Of a stretch of DNA of 64,000 nucleotides, positions 46,359 to 58,400 are shown piece after piece. The position numbers were made by a program, and so were the translations under genes. The first letter of the stretch is position 1; each line of letters opens with the position of its first letter. The notes beneath the pieces were generated by a model. It was not told the DNA's origin. It made no database searches and was given only the letters and a program-made list of their open reading frames with translations. The DNA is from Carnegiea gigantea (lineage: Eukaryota; Streptophyta; Magnoliopsida; Caryophyllales; Cactaceae), in contig JAKOGI010000001.1 of NCBI GenBank assembly GCA_029747015.1, positions 1,941,001-2,005,000 on the forward strand. The letters are read 5' to 3'.

Positions 46359-46956
46359 TAACTTGTTCAGCCAAGATAAATTAGAGTATGGGCTTAACTT
46401 GCAAGTTAATTGGTAGTTAAATAAACAAGGTATTATCCAATAATTAATTTAGCCAGGAGCCAATCCTGAAGCTTATATTTGGCAGTCCGAATTTGGATCG
46501 ATGAGTTGGGATTAAGTTCGCTGCGACCATCTCAATCAACTAAAACAGCAAATATGCCTGCTGACCCCAAAAAAACAAAAAAAAAACAATCAAATTTGCC
46601 AAACAAGGACTTTAATTCACTTATTTGCTTTAAATTAATCGGGAACCTTGCATTTAAATTTGCATGCACGTGTACGGTTTCGTATTTCCTCTTCAATATT
46701 AATCCTCATACAATACGACAACCCCCATATAACTTTCTCTCTCCCTCCCCACTTCACAGGTCTCCCACTACTGCACGTAACTTTGACGTTCATTTAGAAT
46801 CAATTGAAGGGGACGCCAAGTGGATTATCATATGCAAAAACTTTGTTAATGTCATTTCCCAGTACATTATAGTGATTCAGTTGATACGGAGAACAATAAA
46901 TAAGATGCAAATTGCATTTATATTAATATTTGCCGGATCAACTAATTAATTGTGCC
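46359..46956. other. Intergenic, nothing recognised
   Basis: A long open frame at 46479-46949 has no domain and low-complexity Lys/Asn content. I do not call it a gene. Confidence 0.45.
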
Positions 46957-47396
46957 TTTTTTTTTTGTGAGAAAGATAAGTAGTACAATTTAGAATATCC
47001 TTCTCACAAGTGTTCTTCATAAATTATGCGCATGAAGGATACAAAGTAGATCCTTATGCGAAACTTCATCACATTTCAATGTGGAATGTAATCATAAACT
47101 ACGTTTGGACAGTCAATCGGCTATACTATTTCCTTGCCTAAATATATGAGTGATGGTGGGGCTGCTAATAGAGTTTGAATATCTCACAGTACTTGGATTT
47201 GACCTTTTACTGTTTGAATGAAAATTTTGTTGTTGCCTTCAACATGCATATTATTTAATCCAACTTGTATTACGGCTTTGATCCTGTTATGCATCCTCAT
47301 TGCTTCAATTGCTAAATTAATGCTGCTCCATATTGAATGCTGCAACCTAGATGAATCTTCATTCCCAATGGTGAATTATGTAACCTCTTGTTGCGT
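46957..47396 (-). pseudogene. L1-type LINE: RNase H domain and 3' end
   Basis: On the minus strand, 47396-47100 translates with scattered stops into a plant-LINE RNase H tail (AIEAMRMHNRIKAVIQ, then HVEGNNKIFIQTVKGQIQV). A T-run on the + strand at 46958-46967 would be the poly(A) tail. The rest of the same LINE continues at 50147-51150 beyond an inserted LTR. Confidence 0.68.
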
Positions 47397-50146
47397 TGTG
47401 TAAATGTACTGCAAATGTACGACGTAGTTGTATCTAGTATCCGGCAAGAACGGGATGTATCCACAGGAGACTTGATTTCAATTACCACACTGACTTTTAA
47501 GACTCAGTCTGGATAAATATTTGCTTAGGTTGAAGGGTTACTGAAAACAGACCTAATGTGCTAAATGTTAAAAACTTTGACTTAACAATAGGTGATAAGG
47601 ATTTTGGGTTGGGGTTCACTGCACTATTATACTTTGCGAATCATTAACTAAACTATGCAAACCTACCCCAATAAACGATTGGAATGGAAGGATTACAAAT
47701 TGAAACACATTGATGCCTTCTTTTGAAGGTCGTAGACTGGCTAATGAATCCTAAATGTCTATTCCCATGAAACTAGAATTGTCGAAGCCACAAAACTAAG
47801 TAATTAATAATCCCAATCAAATCCCTAATAGTTTTCTCATTAAGGTATTCAATCGCTTACAAAGTCGCACTAGATAAAAGATTCAATTTTCGTTGATCTC
47901 TTAGACCCTAATTGTGAACAGTGAAATAAATCTCTTTCGAGAAATTCAAACCTGGCATACTAAACAAGAATCTAATACATCAACATGGGCACAATTCACA
48001 AAAACCTAGAACATGATCCAATCAAACAATATAGGGGTTATTCCCAACCCAAGATTGGAATTTAGACTCTACACATATTCATAATCGTAATTCATAACCT
48101 TAATTTGGTGAACATGGTAGAATATAAAACTTGAAATAGAATTGCAAAGAGGAAGGAATAAGAGATATGAACTTGAATTAATTACGACAATCAACTATGA
48201 ATCAATCTTCAAATATTTACCAATCAAAGCCAAAAGAACTTTCAAAACCTCTCTAATAGGCCCTAATTTTGTTATAAGAAAAGTGCTCTCTAAAAAAGAT
48301 GGGGAAAAAAGTCCCAACTAACTTCCCGAAAAAGGTTAAGTAGCGTTGAAAATTGTGGGACGCATGACTATGCTTCGACGCAGGGCTAGCCATGCAAAAT
48401 TTTTGACTCAAAACACACGGCCATGCAAAAGCATACGGCCGCCCATGCACTTCTGCAGGAACTTTTTACCTTAAGCTCATGGGCATGCATAATCTACACA
48501 CTTGGTCGTGCACTTTCTCAACTCAAATTGTGATTCTGCATGGCCAAACTTACATACACGATTGACCATATAGAAGCTTTTGCTTCAATTCTTCTAGCTT
48601 TGACCCCTTGTATCGACTCTCGAATCTCTTCCCTTGCCGGATGTTACGTTTAAAATTACCGCAAGTGCATGGCGTAGTTGTAGTTAACAACCGATAAGTA
48701 CAGGTCGTGTCCATAAGGAGTTGTGTTTCCAACCACCAAAACTAACCCAAGCGTATCAATGTAGGCAAGATGAAGGGTGAAAGAAAAGTAGAACTAAACT
48801 ACTAAAGCGAGAAAACTTCAGTTATAGATAAACCTAAGGTAGACGAACTAATTAAGTCAAACCCTCACCTTCTTAAGTTATGCAAGTATTCAAGGCTGAT
48901 CGGTCATATCATTAGAGCCAACCTAAGCCCTCTCTTAAGGGTCTATAGGCTAGTCTAACTGTTCTAACCATCTATATATTTTCGTAGGATTAGCTCAACT
49001 AAACTACGAGACTAGCAACCCTTGACCTAGTCAGCGACTGAAACTATTTTCATGTCCCAATCCTGGCTATTCACTCTATCCACATTAGACAATCAACCTC
49101 ACTTTTCAACATAAATTAATTACCCTAAAAGACAAATGAAAGCTCTTCCAAGTATTTCATCGAACACATGATGTGCGTGAGAGAAAACTCTAAATTCTAG
49201 CATAAATGAGTGGGTTAAAGGTCTAGAACAAATTCAATTAGCCATCAAGAGGCTAATCACAATCAAAGATCATAATTTAATCACAACTAAACCTAAAGAA
49301 AATCAAAGCAAGAATTTAACAAACTAGTAAACAAAATAAGAAACATGAAACTAAAGAGAAGTTAAGAAGAGAAACTTAGCCATGAATGGCGAAATCCAAA
49401 GTCTTGTACATGATATACACTAATATAGTCTAAATTATTCAGCTCCCTAATGGGGGTTCTTGTGGCTACTAGAACCCTAAAAACTGCTAGAGAGAAGTGT
49501 TCTGTAAAGAGATAGATGATCCCCTCTAAATTGGCCGAAAAGCTCCTTAAATAGAAAAGGCACGGTCGTGCCTCGACGCACGCATGGCCATGCACGCACC
49601 ACGCACGGTCGTGCGTGCTGGGTGCCTGACTGTAAGGCGGGTCCTGCAGCACGATTGTGTGCCATGTGTTCACAGTTGTGCCCTCTTCTACCCGACTTCT
49701 CTTGGTTCCTGGGACTTTATTAGACCTCTTTTCTTCCTTGTAATTCATTTCCAAAGTCGTCCTTTCTATCAAAACCCGAAGATCTCTCCTGAAAGTAAGA
49801 CAAACCACTTTATAAGCACAATTAAATGAAAGGAAATAAATTTGATCATTTCTCATCTAGATTTGACATAAAAATAATGAAAAACAGTGGTCAAGTAGGG
49901 GCTAAAATCAGGTCAAATAAAGGTCTATCATCAGAGCCTCGGTTACTTGCTCATGTATGATGGATGCAGAGATCCTTCCAATTGGGAGTTTGGGACCAAT
50001 ATCCCTACAAAATGGGAATTAGTCCAAATAAGAAAATTACGGGCAAAGAGAAGCACATACAATCAAATTCGCTAGTAAATTAAGGAAATTCATGGGGAAA
50101 ATTGGTGAAGTAAAGGAGTCAAAATAGCAAAATTAGAGGCTTATCA
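47397..50146 (-). repeat. Diverged LTR-like insertion in the LINE, itself interrupted
   Basis: The outer block runs from TGTGTAAATG (47397) to GGCTTATCA (50146). Both flanks are parts of one LINE, so it is an insertion. The 5-mers beside it (TGCGT, TGCTG) match only in part. Its start (GCAAATGTACGACGTAGTTG ... GTATCCACAGG) is related to the inverse of the LTR ends at 52500-52600. No gag or pol is present. The segment 48642 to about 49928 is a second LTR-like block inside it. Confidence 0.5.
48642..49928 (-). repeat. Second LTR-like block nested inside the first
   Basis: It begins TGTTACGTTTAAAATTACCG and ends GGTCTATCA. Internally it follows the inverse of the LTR at 51159-52606 in order: GTTGTGTTTCCAACCACCA, a signature of ACTAGCAACC and CCTGGCTATTC words, then GCACGCACGGTCGTGCGTGC (a palindromic GC patch like those of the array). 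It carries no coding sequence. Flanking 5-mers CCGGA and TCAGA match at 3 of 5. Confidence 0.5.
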
Positions 50147-51150
50147 TGCTGCTCCTTAAGATGTTTTGGACCCATCAAAAGTAATTTTGATGAATCCTTT
50201 ATGGGTTTCCTCCATGCTTTACACAATGACTATGGTTAGCAGCTAAGAATTTTAGATTTGGTGGGTGGAGTGTTTGTGTGAGATTATGCCTTATGCGCCA
50301 TTCAGTGCTTACTTTGTTAGCTCTTAAAAGTGTTATTATTAGATTTGAACGTTCATTAACTAAATGCTTCATGATTACTAGTTTTCCATATGCTTTCTAT
50401 GAAAGTGCTGCTAGTCTATCTATCATTATTAGAAGATTAGATAATCTTAAACTGACTAATGAGTTTTGTGCCCCCAAGTGAGGTCTAATGGCATATTAAT
50501 GACGACCAATTATGGTCTTCTGCTAGTCTCTAGACACACTGGGTAGTGGGACGACACCCAAGGAATAGGTGCTCAGCATTCTCAATTTCAACATTAGAAT
50601 GAGGACATATTGGGTCAATTTGTTATCTTATCTTACAGAGAGCTCCCCTAATCGAGATAGATGCATGACATAGTCGCCAAAAGAAGATTTTTAATTTAGG
50701 CATGATGTCTAAGTTCCAAATCCAACTAAATTTCCATGAAAGGAAATTTTTAAAATTGAACCCATGGGCAACCCAAATTGCTATCTTAGTAAAAAAATAA
50801 CCATTTCCTAAAAGATCTTAGCATATGGAGTTAGGAATTGCATTTTAGAGAATTGGTGTTGCTAGAACAAGCTGGATGTGAGAATCATCAACTAAATTTT
50901 GCAATTTAGTGACCTCACATTCTTTAGCACTAGTAATTATGTACGAAACCTTGAGAGAGGTGTCTATTAGTGAGGTATCCATAATTCCAAGCATTGTTCA
51001 TTTGTGCACCAATTGTCTAGCTAAAAATTTATATTTGTTCTATCACCTACTTTCCATTGGATATCTTGGTGAAATTGGTCTCAGTTTTTAAGAACGCATT
51101 TCCATGCCCCCCATCGGACTATTTTGGTTGAGCTATGAAAAAAATTTATT
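50147..51150 (-). pseudogene. L1-type LINE: end of RT and zinc-binding domain
   Basis: Minus-strand translation with stops and frame changes shows the region after plant LINE reverse transcriptase: WGAWKCVLK near 51130, WKVGD.TNINF.LDNW near 51050, then a zf-RVT-type domain at 50790-50540 (MPKLKIFFWRLCHASI and DPICPHSNVEIENAEHLFLGC). Decayed and not functional. Confidence 0.72.
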
Positions 51151-51158
51151 ATCGAATA

Positions 51159-52606
51159 TGTTTAGGGCGATAATTTGTCGCATTTTACGTAGCCCTTTTT
51201 CACCTAATCTTAGCTTGTATAATAACATAATCTTTTAGAGTTTTTTCTTGGTTTTATTAAATATTCAATTTGAGATTTTTACTTTTTTTTGTTTTATTCT
51301 TGCAGCATATAGTTTCAAACTTCGCAAATATCCCGCGAAAAATGGCAGAAATAGGATCAAAACATCGAAAATGCGAAAAACGTGAGCCAGCCGGGGCAGC
51401 CGGCCAGGCAAGGTGGCCGGCCACGCCCTTAGCCACGTGGCACGGCCGTGGCCACGTGGCTTACGCCGTGGCCACATGGCACGGTGCAGCCGTGCACCTA
51501 GCACGTCGTGCCTCCCCTGGTTCCTTCGGTTATTCGCGGCCACGCCTTGTCTTCTATTTATCCTCTTTTTCTCGACGGTTGTTCGGGGCTCTCTCTTCTA
51601 CTTTTTCTAGTTTGTTGTAGGTTAGAATTTTCCAATACAACCCCAATAGAGGATTAGATTAGGATTTTAGTTGTTTTATTTTGGGGATTCAAGCTTGTGG
51701 ATTTCAAGTTCTTCAATCAATTCAAGGATAAGTTTCCCTCTTCTTTCTCTTTTTATTTCATCGTTGTTCTTATTTATATTTTGTTGTTTTAATTCTTGTA
51801 ATTGCTTTGTTTGGTTTATATGTTTAGTTTTTGTCGTTAATTCATGTTATTTAGCTGTTTAGATTCGTTTTATTTCATTGCCTTTGTTTTGTTCTTCATG
51901 TTCATGTTCTTATTTGTTAGTTTAGGTTTCCTTGTGTTTTTGATGTTTAATTGGTAGATTGTGTTGGCTTGGATTGTGATTAGCCTCTGGATGGCTAATT
52001 AATCTTGTAATTGGCCTAACCATACCCAATCTATGCTTAGAACCTAGAGTTTTCCTTCACGCCCGCCAAGTGTTCGATGAAATGCCTGAGAGGGTTTTTA
52101 TCCATATTTTTGGGCGATTGACTTATGCTGAGAGGTGAGGTCAATTTGCTAGTGTGGGAGAGGGAATGGCCGAATTCAGGACACGAAAGTAGTATTCGAA
52201 TCGAGTTAGGTCCGGGGTTGCTAGTTTTGTGGTCTGATTCGACTAACCCCACGAAAGTAGGTGGTTACTCGAATTAGACTAGCTCATGACCCTTGAGAGA
52301 GGGCTTGGGTGGTCTTTGATGGTGCAACCGACCATCTCTAGTTCGTAGTGTAGTTTGGGTAGGTTAGGACTCGTCTTGGTTAGTTGGTTCATCCATTGGT
52401 AAAATCACAACTCCAAGTCGCCTGTTTCTGTGTTTGTAGCGTAGTTTAGTTTCCCCTTCTCACCTTTTGATCCTGCCTAGCTTGAGACGCTTTAGTTAGC
52501 TCTGGTAGTTGGAAACACAATTCCCTGCGGACGACACCCCAAGTACTCAACGATACACCTTACACTTGGGGTTTATAAATATTAAAACTCTGTTTTTCTT
52601 GCAACA
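51159..52606 (+). repeat. LTR 1 of the array
   Basis: Starts TGTTTAGGGCGATAATTTG and ends CTTGCAACA. It contains two perfect GCCACGTGGC palindromes (51432-51441, 51451-51460) and a TATTTA box at 51555-51560. It is the most diverged of the three at its start. Confidence 0.88.
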
Positions 52607-52612
52607 AGTTTT

Positions 52613-52630
52613 TGGCGCCGTTGCCGGGGA
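52613..52630 (+). promoter_or_regulatory. Primer-binding site, tRNA-Asp, copy 1
   Basis: TGGCGCCGTTGCCGGGGA, complementary to the 3' end of plant tRNA-Asp. It sits six bases after the LTR end. Confidence 0.88.
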
Positions 52631-52724
52631 ATTGGCGCTTTCCAATATTAGAGCTTACTTAGGCATTCGAGACTAGGCCATTTCGGAAAAAAAAAAAAAC
52701 AAAATTCAAAAAAAAAAATTTCCA

Positions 52725-53918
52725 ATGGCAATTTTCTATTTTCCCCAATGTGAGCAAGAATTATTTTACCGTTATTGGGATCGCTTACATGCTTATCTTG
52801 CTCAATGTGCTTCTTATGGATGTTCACGTGGGAAATGGGAAATATTGCATGTTGTCGATGAGGGTGTGAATTGTGAGACCCGTGCTCTTTTTGAGCATTG
52901 GGATTTTTATGCTAGAAATGTTGAAGAAGCATGGGATTTTCTTAATTGGCTGGCTCAGGATACTTATGAATTTGATATTAGCTGTGCTAATTCTTACAAT
53001 CCAGTCCCTTGCATCCCTGATTATGCCCCTCCTTTGTGTGAAACTTGCCATTGTTCTGATCATGACAACACTTCTTGTCCTTATTATATTTCTGATGATA
53101 GCCTTGCGAGAATTAGTAGTATGATAGAGACAATGAAAAAGCAACAAGCTGAGTTTGAAAATAAAATGCGGGAGTTTGACCTATCACATAAGGCCAACCT
53201 TAGGTTTAGTTCTTCTAAACATGATGCTTGTTTGTGTGATGATGGTGCGTCTTTTACTCCCCTAGAATCCGGACTAGAGGCAGTACTTGACCCTTCCCTA
53301 ACTGCTCCATCCCTTGTTGCTCCCCCCTCATCCAGTGCCCTTAGGGACAACACTACGTTTAACATGACCTTGCCTAATCCACCTCTCCCTTTAACTCAGT
53401 CGACGGAGTTCGAGGTAGGTGAGCCCTTTACTGTTAACGCGAGTGTTGATGAGGATGATGTTTGTTATGATTCAGACAATGATCTTATTGAGGTGCATGA
53501 TTCTGATGCGGCTCCTGTAGGGAGGTCTTATGGGGATGTTGTGGTTACTATGCCAACTAGTCATGACCTTGTTGAGAATGTATCTCCTGGCCACCTTGAT
53601 ACACCCCATGTTCCCCCTTCAGGTTCACCACCCTCCTCTTCCCCTGAGCCCCATAATTTATCACTCGTTGCATGTCATGATATGCTTGAGGGGAATGAGA
53701 TAGACTATATGGACTCTCTAGGTACCTTCAAAGGGTATGACCCCTTCCTTGATCCTTATAGCTTGCACCTAGGGAGCATACCTGCGAAAATCATGTTAAC
53801 CACTACATTTGATTTCTTTACTGATTTTTCAAAGGCATTCAATAAATTTAGGAGAGCACTTACTATTATTTCTGCATTCCTGTTTAAGTGCTTTTACTTA
53901 CACTCATCTAAGTTGTAG
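52725..53918 (+). CDS. Gag-like protein of the array, copy 1 (shortened)
   Basis: 397 codons. Residues 1-90 match the plant retrotransposon gag fold (FYRYWDRLHAYLAQC, then EGVNCETRALFEHWD and EEAWDFLNWLAQDTYEFD). A perfect CX2CX4HX4C knuckle lies at residues 105-118 (CETCHCSDHDNTSC), followed by a probable coiled coil (SSMIETMKKQQAEFENKM). The rest is Ser/Pro/Asp-rich. A TAG at 53916-53918 ends the frame; copy 2 has CAG there and runs 27 residues further. There is no protease or RT downstream. Confidence 0.78.
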   Translation: MAIFYFPQCEQELFYRYWDRLHAYLAQCASYGCSRGKWEILHVVDEGVNCETRALFEHWDFYARNVEEAWDFLNWLAQDTYEFDISCANSYNPVPCIPDYAPPLCETCHCSDHDNTSCPYYISDDSLARISSMIETMKKQQAEFENKMREFDLSHKANLRFSSSKHDACLCDDGASFTPLESGLEAVLDPSLTAPSLVAPPSSSALRDNTTFNMTLPNPPLPLTQSTEFEVGEPFTVNASVDEDDVCYDSDNDLIEVHDSDAAPVGRSYGDVVVTMPTSHDLVENVSPGHLDTPHVPPSGSPPSSSPEPHNLSLVACHDMLEGNEIDYMDSLGTFKGYDPFLDPYSLHLGSIPAKIMLTTTFDFFTDFSKAFNKFRRALTIISAFLFKCFYLHSSKL

Positions 53919-55602
53919 GCTCAGGTGTTTGATAAACTTCTGCGAGCGTTGACGGCATCTGAGTTCGTGATGCGCGTCCTGAACGCCGCCGAGGAGTGGC
54001 TGATGCTCCTCGCGTTTCCCCAACCTCGTCCTAGCGAGGTGTAGTTCGGGTACATTCGGTACCTGACCTGGTATACTCGTTCTCACTCTTCTCCCCCCTT
54101 CTTTTAATTTTTCTTTTCTTTCTTTTTGTTTTTGTTTAGTTGTGAATATTAGGATTGTGTTTTTGTTGGTGATCATCTGGTGGTGAAATTTGGATGTTGT
54201 TGAGCCGTTGTTGGCTATGATCACCATTTTTGTGTTTTTGTGGATTTTTACTGTGTTATACTTGGTGGTATCATTGGATTTGTCCATATTTGTTTTTGGT
54301 GGTGTTAGTTTGTATATATGTGTGATTGTGTTGCTGTTTTGGGTGAGATTGTGTTTTTGGGAGAGTGTGTTAGCTTGTGTATATTTTTGTCATCTTTTGT
54401 TTTTCTTATGTTTGATTTTGTTTTCTTTATTTTTGTGTGTTGGTGATGACTCACGGCTCCCAATGAGGACATTGTGAGATTTAGGTGTGGGGGTGGGGTC
54501 ATCTCCCATTTTTCTTCTTATTTTTGTGAAAATTTTTCATTTTTGTATAACTTTTTCATTTTTTTCCTCCTTTTTGTACAAATTTTTCTTTTCTTTTTGC
54601 ATTTAGGGGAGTTTTGTACTATTTTGATTAGCCTTGATCCCTGTTACCTTGACTGTTAGCTCGTATATAAGTATAATGTGTATGATAGATATTCATCCCC
54701 AATCTGTCGTTTTAGACCTCAATTCTAACCCCAACAATCCATCGTAATTTTGCAATCTAGTCCTGAATTCATGTATTGTCATCATCCTGAATTCTTAGTC
54801 TTCCACGATCGACTCTCCCATTGTCTACTGCACAGTTCCCTTTATATGTGCTGGCACCCCTTTTTTTTTTCAAAACAAAAGCAAAAACAAACGAATTTAA
54901 GCGCTACTGGGTGTATCCCTTTGAGGCGTGACATGAGTTTGTATTGAAAAAATAATAATGGAAAGAAAAGAAAGTGGGGAAGAAAAGAGTTGGAAATGAC
55001 AAGTACCCCTTTGAGGCATGCGCTACTGGGTGTTCCCCTTTGAGGCAATACTGCTACTGGGGAAGCCTGCTTTCCATGCTAGCCATTCGAAAAGGTAGCT
55101 TGTGTCAATTGCGTGGGATTGAGTTTGGTTTTGGTAGGCTTAGTTTCAGGGTGATGATACACTTGCACACTAGGCACCAGGATGGATTCAATATTCTCAT
55201 GCGTCGTGGGGTGAAAAGCTGATGTCTGGATGTCATTCTTTGGAATGATGTGTCCTGAAATGCATATAATGCCTGTGTACAGACTGATATTTGAGCTACT
55301 AGGTGGTTTTGGTTGATTCGATTGTGTACAGTTTATCCCTATGTATATATTGTGTTTTGCTACTTTTTTTTTTCGATTTTTTGTTTCTCTTTTCTTTGTT
55401 TTTTCCTTTTTGAGATTTTGTGGGTATATCTTCTGCAAACCCTCACGAGACCTTACTCGTCCACTTGGGGTAACCAAGGGGTTTAAAAGGCTTGTTGCAT
55501 ACGCTAAATGCAACCGTGATTCCTACGAAAGTGAGTTAGTTGTTTACTCTAGTTTTCTTTTGTTTTGCTCGAGGACGAGCAAAAGATAGGTGTGGGGGTA
55601 TT
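53919..55602 (+). other. Non-coding 3' half of internal region 1
   Basis: T/G-rich to 54650. GGTGTGGGGGTGGGG at about 54482-54497 resembles an internal polypurine tract. CCCTTTGAGGC occurs three times (54917-54927, 55007-55017, 55037-55046 region), paired with GCTACTGG. A hairpin at 55563-55584 and the polypurine tract GATAGGTGTGGGGGTATT (55585-55602) precede LTR 2. Confidence 0.75.
55563..55584 (+). other. Perfect 9-bp stem hairpin before the polypurine tract, copy 1
   Basis: TTTTGCTCG (55563-55571), loop AGGA, CGAGCAAAA (55576-55584). The same site in copy 2 (59928-59949) keeps the fold with one G-T pair. Confidence 0.85.
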
Positions 55603-56997
55603 TGTTAGGCGATAATTTGTCGCATTTTACATGCCCTTTTCACCTAATCTTAGCTCGTATAATAACATAATCTTTGGAGTTTTTTCTTGTTTTATTAAAT
55701 ATTCTTTGAGATTTTTACTTGTTTTGTTTATTCTTGCAGGCAATAAGTTGAACCAAGCAAATGTCGCGAAAAAGGGCAGAAAAGGATCAAAACAGGCGAA
55801 AAGGAGGAAAAACGGGAGCCAGCCGGGGCAGCCGGCCAGCAAGGTGGCACGGCCACCCCGTGCCACGTGGCACGGCCGTGCCACATGGCACGGTGAAGCC
55901 GTGCCTCCCCTGGTTTCCTTCGGTTATTCGCGGCCCGCCTTGTCTTCTATTTAATCCTCTTTTCTCGACGTTGTTCGGGGGCTCTCTCTTCTACTTTACT
56001 AGGTTAGTTTAGGTTAGATTTATCCAATAAAAACCCCAATAGGAGGATTAGATTAGGATTGTAGTTGGTATTTTGGGATTCAAGCTTATGGATTTCAAGT
56101 TCTACAATCAATTCAAGCATAAGTTTCCCTCTTCTTTGTCTTTTTATTTCATCGTTGTTCTTATTTATATTTTGTTGTTTTAATTCTTGTAATTGCTTTG
56201 TTTGGTTTTTATGTTTAGTTTTTGTTGTTAATTTATGTTATTTACTTGTTTAAATTCGTTTGATTTCATTTCCTTCACTTTGTTCTTCAAGTTCTTGTTC
56301 TTGTTGGTTAGTTTAGGTTTTGATTCGTTTTTGATGTTTAGTTGGTAGATTGTGTTGGCTTGGGTTGTGATTAGCCTCTTGATGGATAATTAATCTTGTA
56401 TTTGGCCTAACCATACCCAATCTATGCCTAGAACCTAGAGTTTTCCTTCACGCCCGCCAAGTGTTCGATAAAATGCCTGAGAGGGTTTTCATCCATATTT
56501 TTGAGCGATTGACTTATGCTGAGAGGTGAGGTCAATTGGCTAGTGTGGGAGAGGGAATGGCCGAGTTCGGGACACGAAAGTAGTATCCGAATCGAGCTAG
56601 GTTTGGGGTTGCTAGTTTTGTGGTCTAATTCGACTAACCCCACAAAGTAGGTGGTTACGCGAGTTAGACTAGCTCATGACCCTTGAGAGAGGGTTTGGGT
56701 GGTCTTTGATGATGCAAACGACCATCTCTAGTTCGTAGTGTGGTTTGGGTAGGTTAGGACTCATCTTGGTTAGTTAGTTTATCCATTGGTAAAATCACAA
56801 CTCCAAGTCGTTTGTTTCTGTGTTTATAACGTAGTTTAGTCCCCCCTTTTTCACCCTTCGATCCTGCCTAGCTTGAGACGCTTTAGTTAGCTCTGGTAGT
56901 TGGAAACACAATTCCCTGCGGACGACACCCCAAGTACTCAACGATACACCTTGCACTTGGGTTTTATAAATATTAAAACTCTGTTTTTCTTGCAACA
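55603..56997 (+). repeat. LTR 2 of the array (shared by both units)
   Basis: TGTTAGGCGATAATTTG ... CTTGCAACA, 1395 bp. Contains the palindromic GC patch at 55850-55910 with GCCACGTGGC at 55862-55871 and a TATTTAA box at 55949-55955. Confidence 0.9.
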
Positions 56998-57003
56998 AGT
57001 TTT

Positions 57004-57021
57004 TGGCGCCGTTGCCGGGGA
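57004..57021 (+). promoter_or_regulatory. Primer-binding site, tRNA-Asp, copy 2
   Basis: Same 18 bases as copy 1, again six bases after the LTR end. Confidence 0.88.
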
Positions 57022-57116
57022 ATTGGCGCTTTCCAATATTAGAGCTTACTTAGGCATTCGAGACTAGGCCATTTCGGGAAAAAAAAAAAACAAAATTCAA
57101 AAAAAAAAAATTTCCA

Positions 57117-58400
57117 ATGGCAATTTTTTATTTTCCCCAATGTGAGCAAGAATTATTTTACCGTTATTGGGATCGCTTACATGCTTATCTTGCTCAATGT
57201 GCTTCTTATGGATGTTCATGTGGGAAATGGAAAATATTGCATGTTGTCGATGAGGGTGTGAATTGTGAGACCCGTGCTCTTTTTGAGCATTGGGATTTTT
57301 ATGCTAGAAATGTTGAAGAAGCATGGGATTTTCTTAATTGGCTGGCTCAGGATACTTATGAATTTGATATTAGCTGTGCTAATTCTTACAATCCAGTCCC
57401 TTGCATCCCTGATTATGCCCCTCCTTTGTGTGAAACTTGCCATTGTTCTGATGATGACAACACTACTTGTCCTTATTATATTTCTGATGATAGCCTTGCT
57501 AAAATTAGTAGTATGATAGAGACAATGAAAAAGCAACAAGCTGAGTTTGAAAATAAAATGCGGGAGTTTGACCTATCACATAAGGCCAACCTTAGGTTTA
57601 GTTCTTCTAAACATGATGCTTGTTTGTGTGATGATGGTGCGTCTTTTACTCCCCTAGAATCCGGACTAGAGGCAGTACTTGACCCTTCCCTAACTGCTCC
57701 ATCCCTTGTTGCTCCACCCTCATCCAGTGCCCTTAGGGGCAACACTACGTTTAACATGACCTTGCCTAATCCACCTCTCCCTTTAACTCAGTCGATGGAG
57801 TTCGAGGTAGGTGAGACCTTTACCGTTAACGCGAGTGTTGATGAGGATGATGTTTGTTATGATTCAGACAATGATCTTATTGAGGTGCATGATTCTGATG
57901 CGGCTCCGGTAGGGAGGTCTTATGGGGATGTTGTGGTTACTATGTCAGCTAGTCATGACCTTGTTGAGAATGTATCTCCTGGCCACCTTGATACACCCCA
58001 TGTTCCCCCTTCAGGTTCACCACCCTCCTCTTCCCCTGAGCACCATAATTTATCACTCGTTGCATGTCATGATATGCTTGAGGGGAATGAGATAGACTAT
58101 ATGGACTCCCTAGGTGCCTTCAAAGGGTATGACCCCTTCCTTGATCCTTATAGCTTGCACCTAGGGAGCATGCCTGCGAAAATCATGTTAACCACTGCAT
58201 TTGATTTCCTTACTGATTTTTCAAAGGCATTCAATAAATTTAGGAGAGCACTTACTATTATTTCTGCATTCCTGTTTAAGTGCTTTTACTTACACTCATC
58301 TGAGTTGCAGGCTCAGGTGTTTGCTAAAATTCTGCGAGCGTTGGACGCGGCATCTGAGTTCTATGATATCGCGTCGCTGCACGACGCCGGGAGTGGCTGA
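57117..58400 (+). CDS. Gag-like protein of the array, copy 2
   Basis: 427 codons, nearly identical to copy 1, with about a dozen or so substitutions seen by eye over the shared 397. It reads through the codon that is a stop in copy 1 and adds a tail (ELQAQVFAKILRALDAASEF). The His of the zinc knuckle is Asp here (CETCHCSDDDNTTC, residue 113), so metal binding should be lost or weakened. The gag fold and coiled coil are otherwise kept. Confidence 0.78.
   Translation: MAIFYFPQCEQELFYRYWDRLHAYLAQCASYGCSCGKWKILHVVDEGVNCETRALFEHWDFYARNVEEAWDFLNWLAQDTYEFDISCANSYNPVPCIPDYAPPLCETCHCSDDDNTTCPYYISDDSLAKISSMIETMKKQQAEFENKMREFDLSHKANLRFSSSKHDACLCDDGASFTPLESGLEAVLDPSLTAPSLVAPPSSSALRGNTTFNMTLPNPPLPLTQSMEFEVGETFTVNASVDEDDVCYDSDNDLIEVHDSDAAPVGRSYGDVVVTMSASHDLVENVSPGHLDTPHVPPSGSPPSSSPEHHNLSLVACHDMLEGNEIDYMDSLGAFKGYDPFLDPYSLHLGSMPAKIMLTTAFDFLTDFSKAFNKFRRALTIISAFLFKCFYLHSSELQAQVFAKILRALDAASEFYDIASLHDAGSG

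Noticed and set aside
46479..46949. 156-codon open frame
   Set aside because: No domain, Lys/Asn/Pro-rich low complexity, no splice or promoter support, and it abuts a LINE poly(A) tail.
51400..51520. Clustered short repeats that might suggest a CRISPR-like array
   Set aside because: The units are overlapping GC palindromes in LTRs of a plant retrotransposon, without unique spacers of uniform length.
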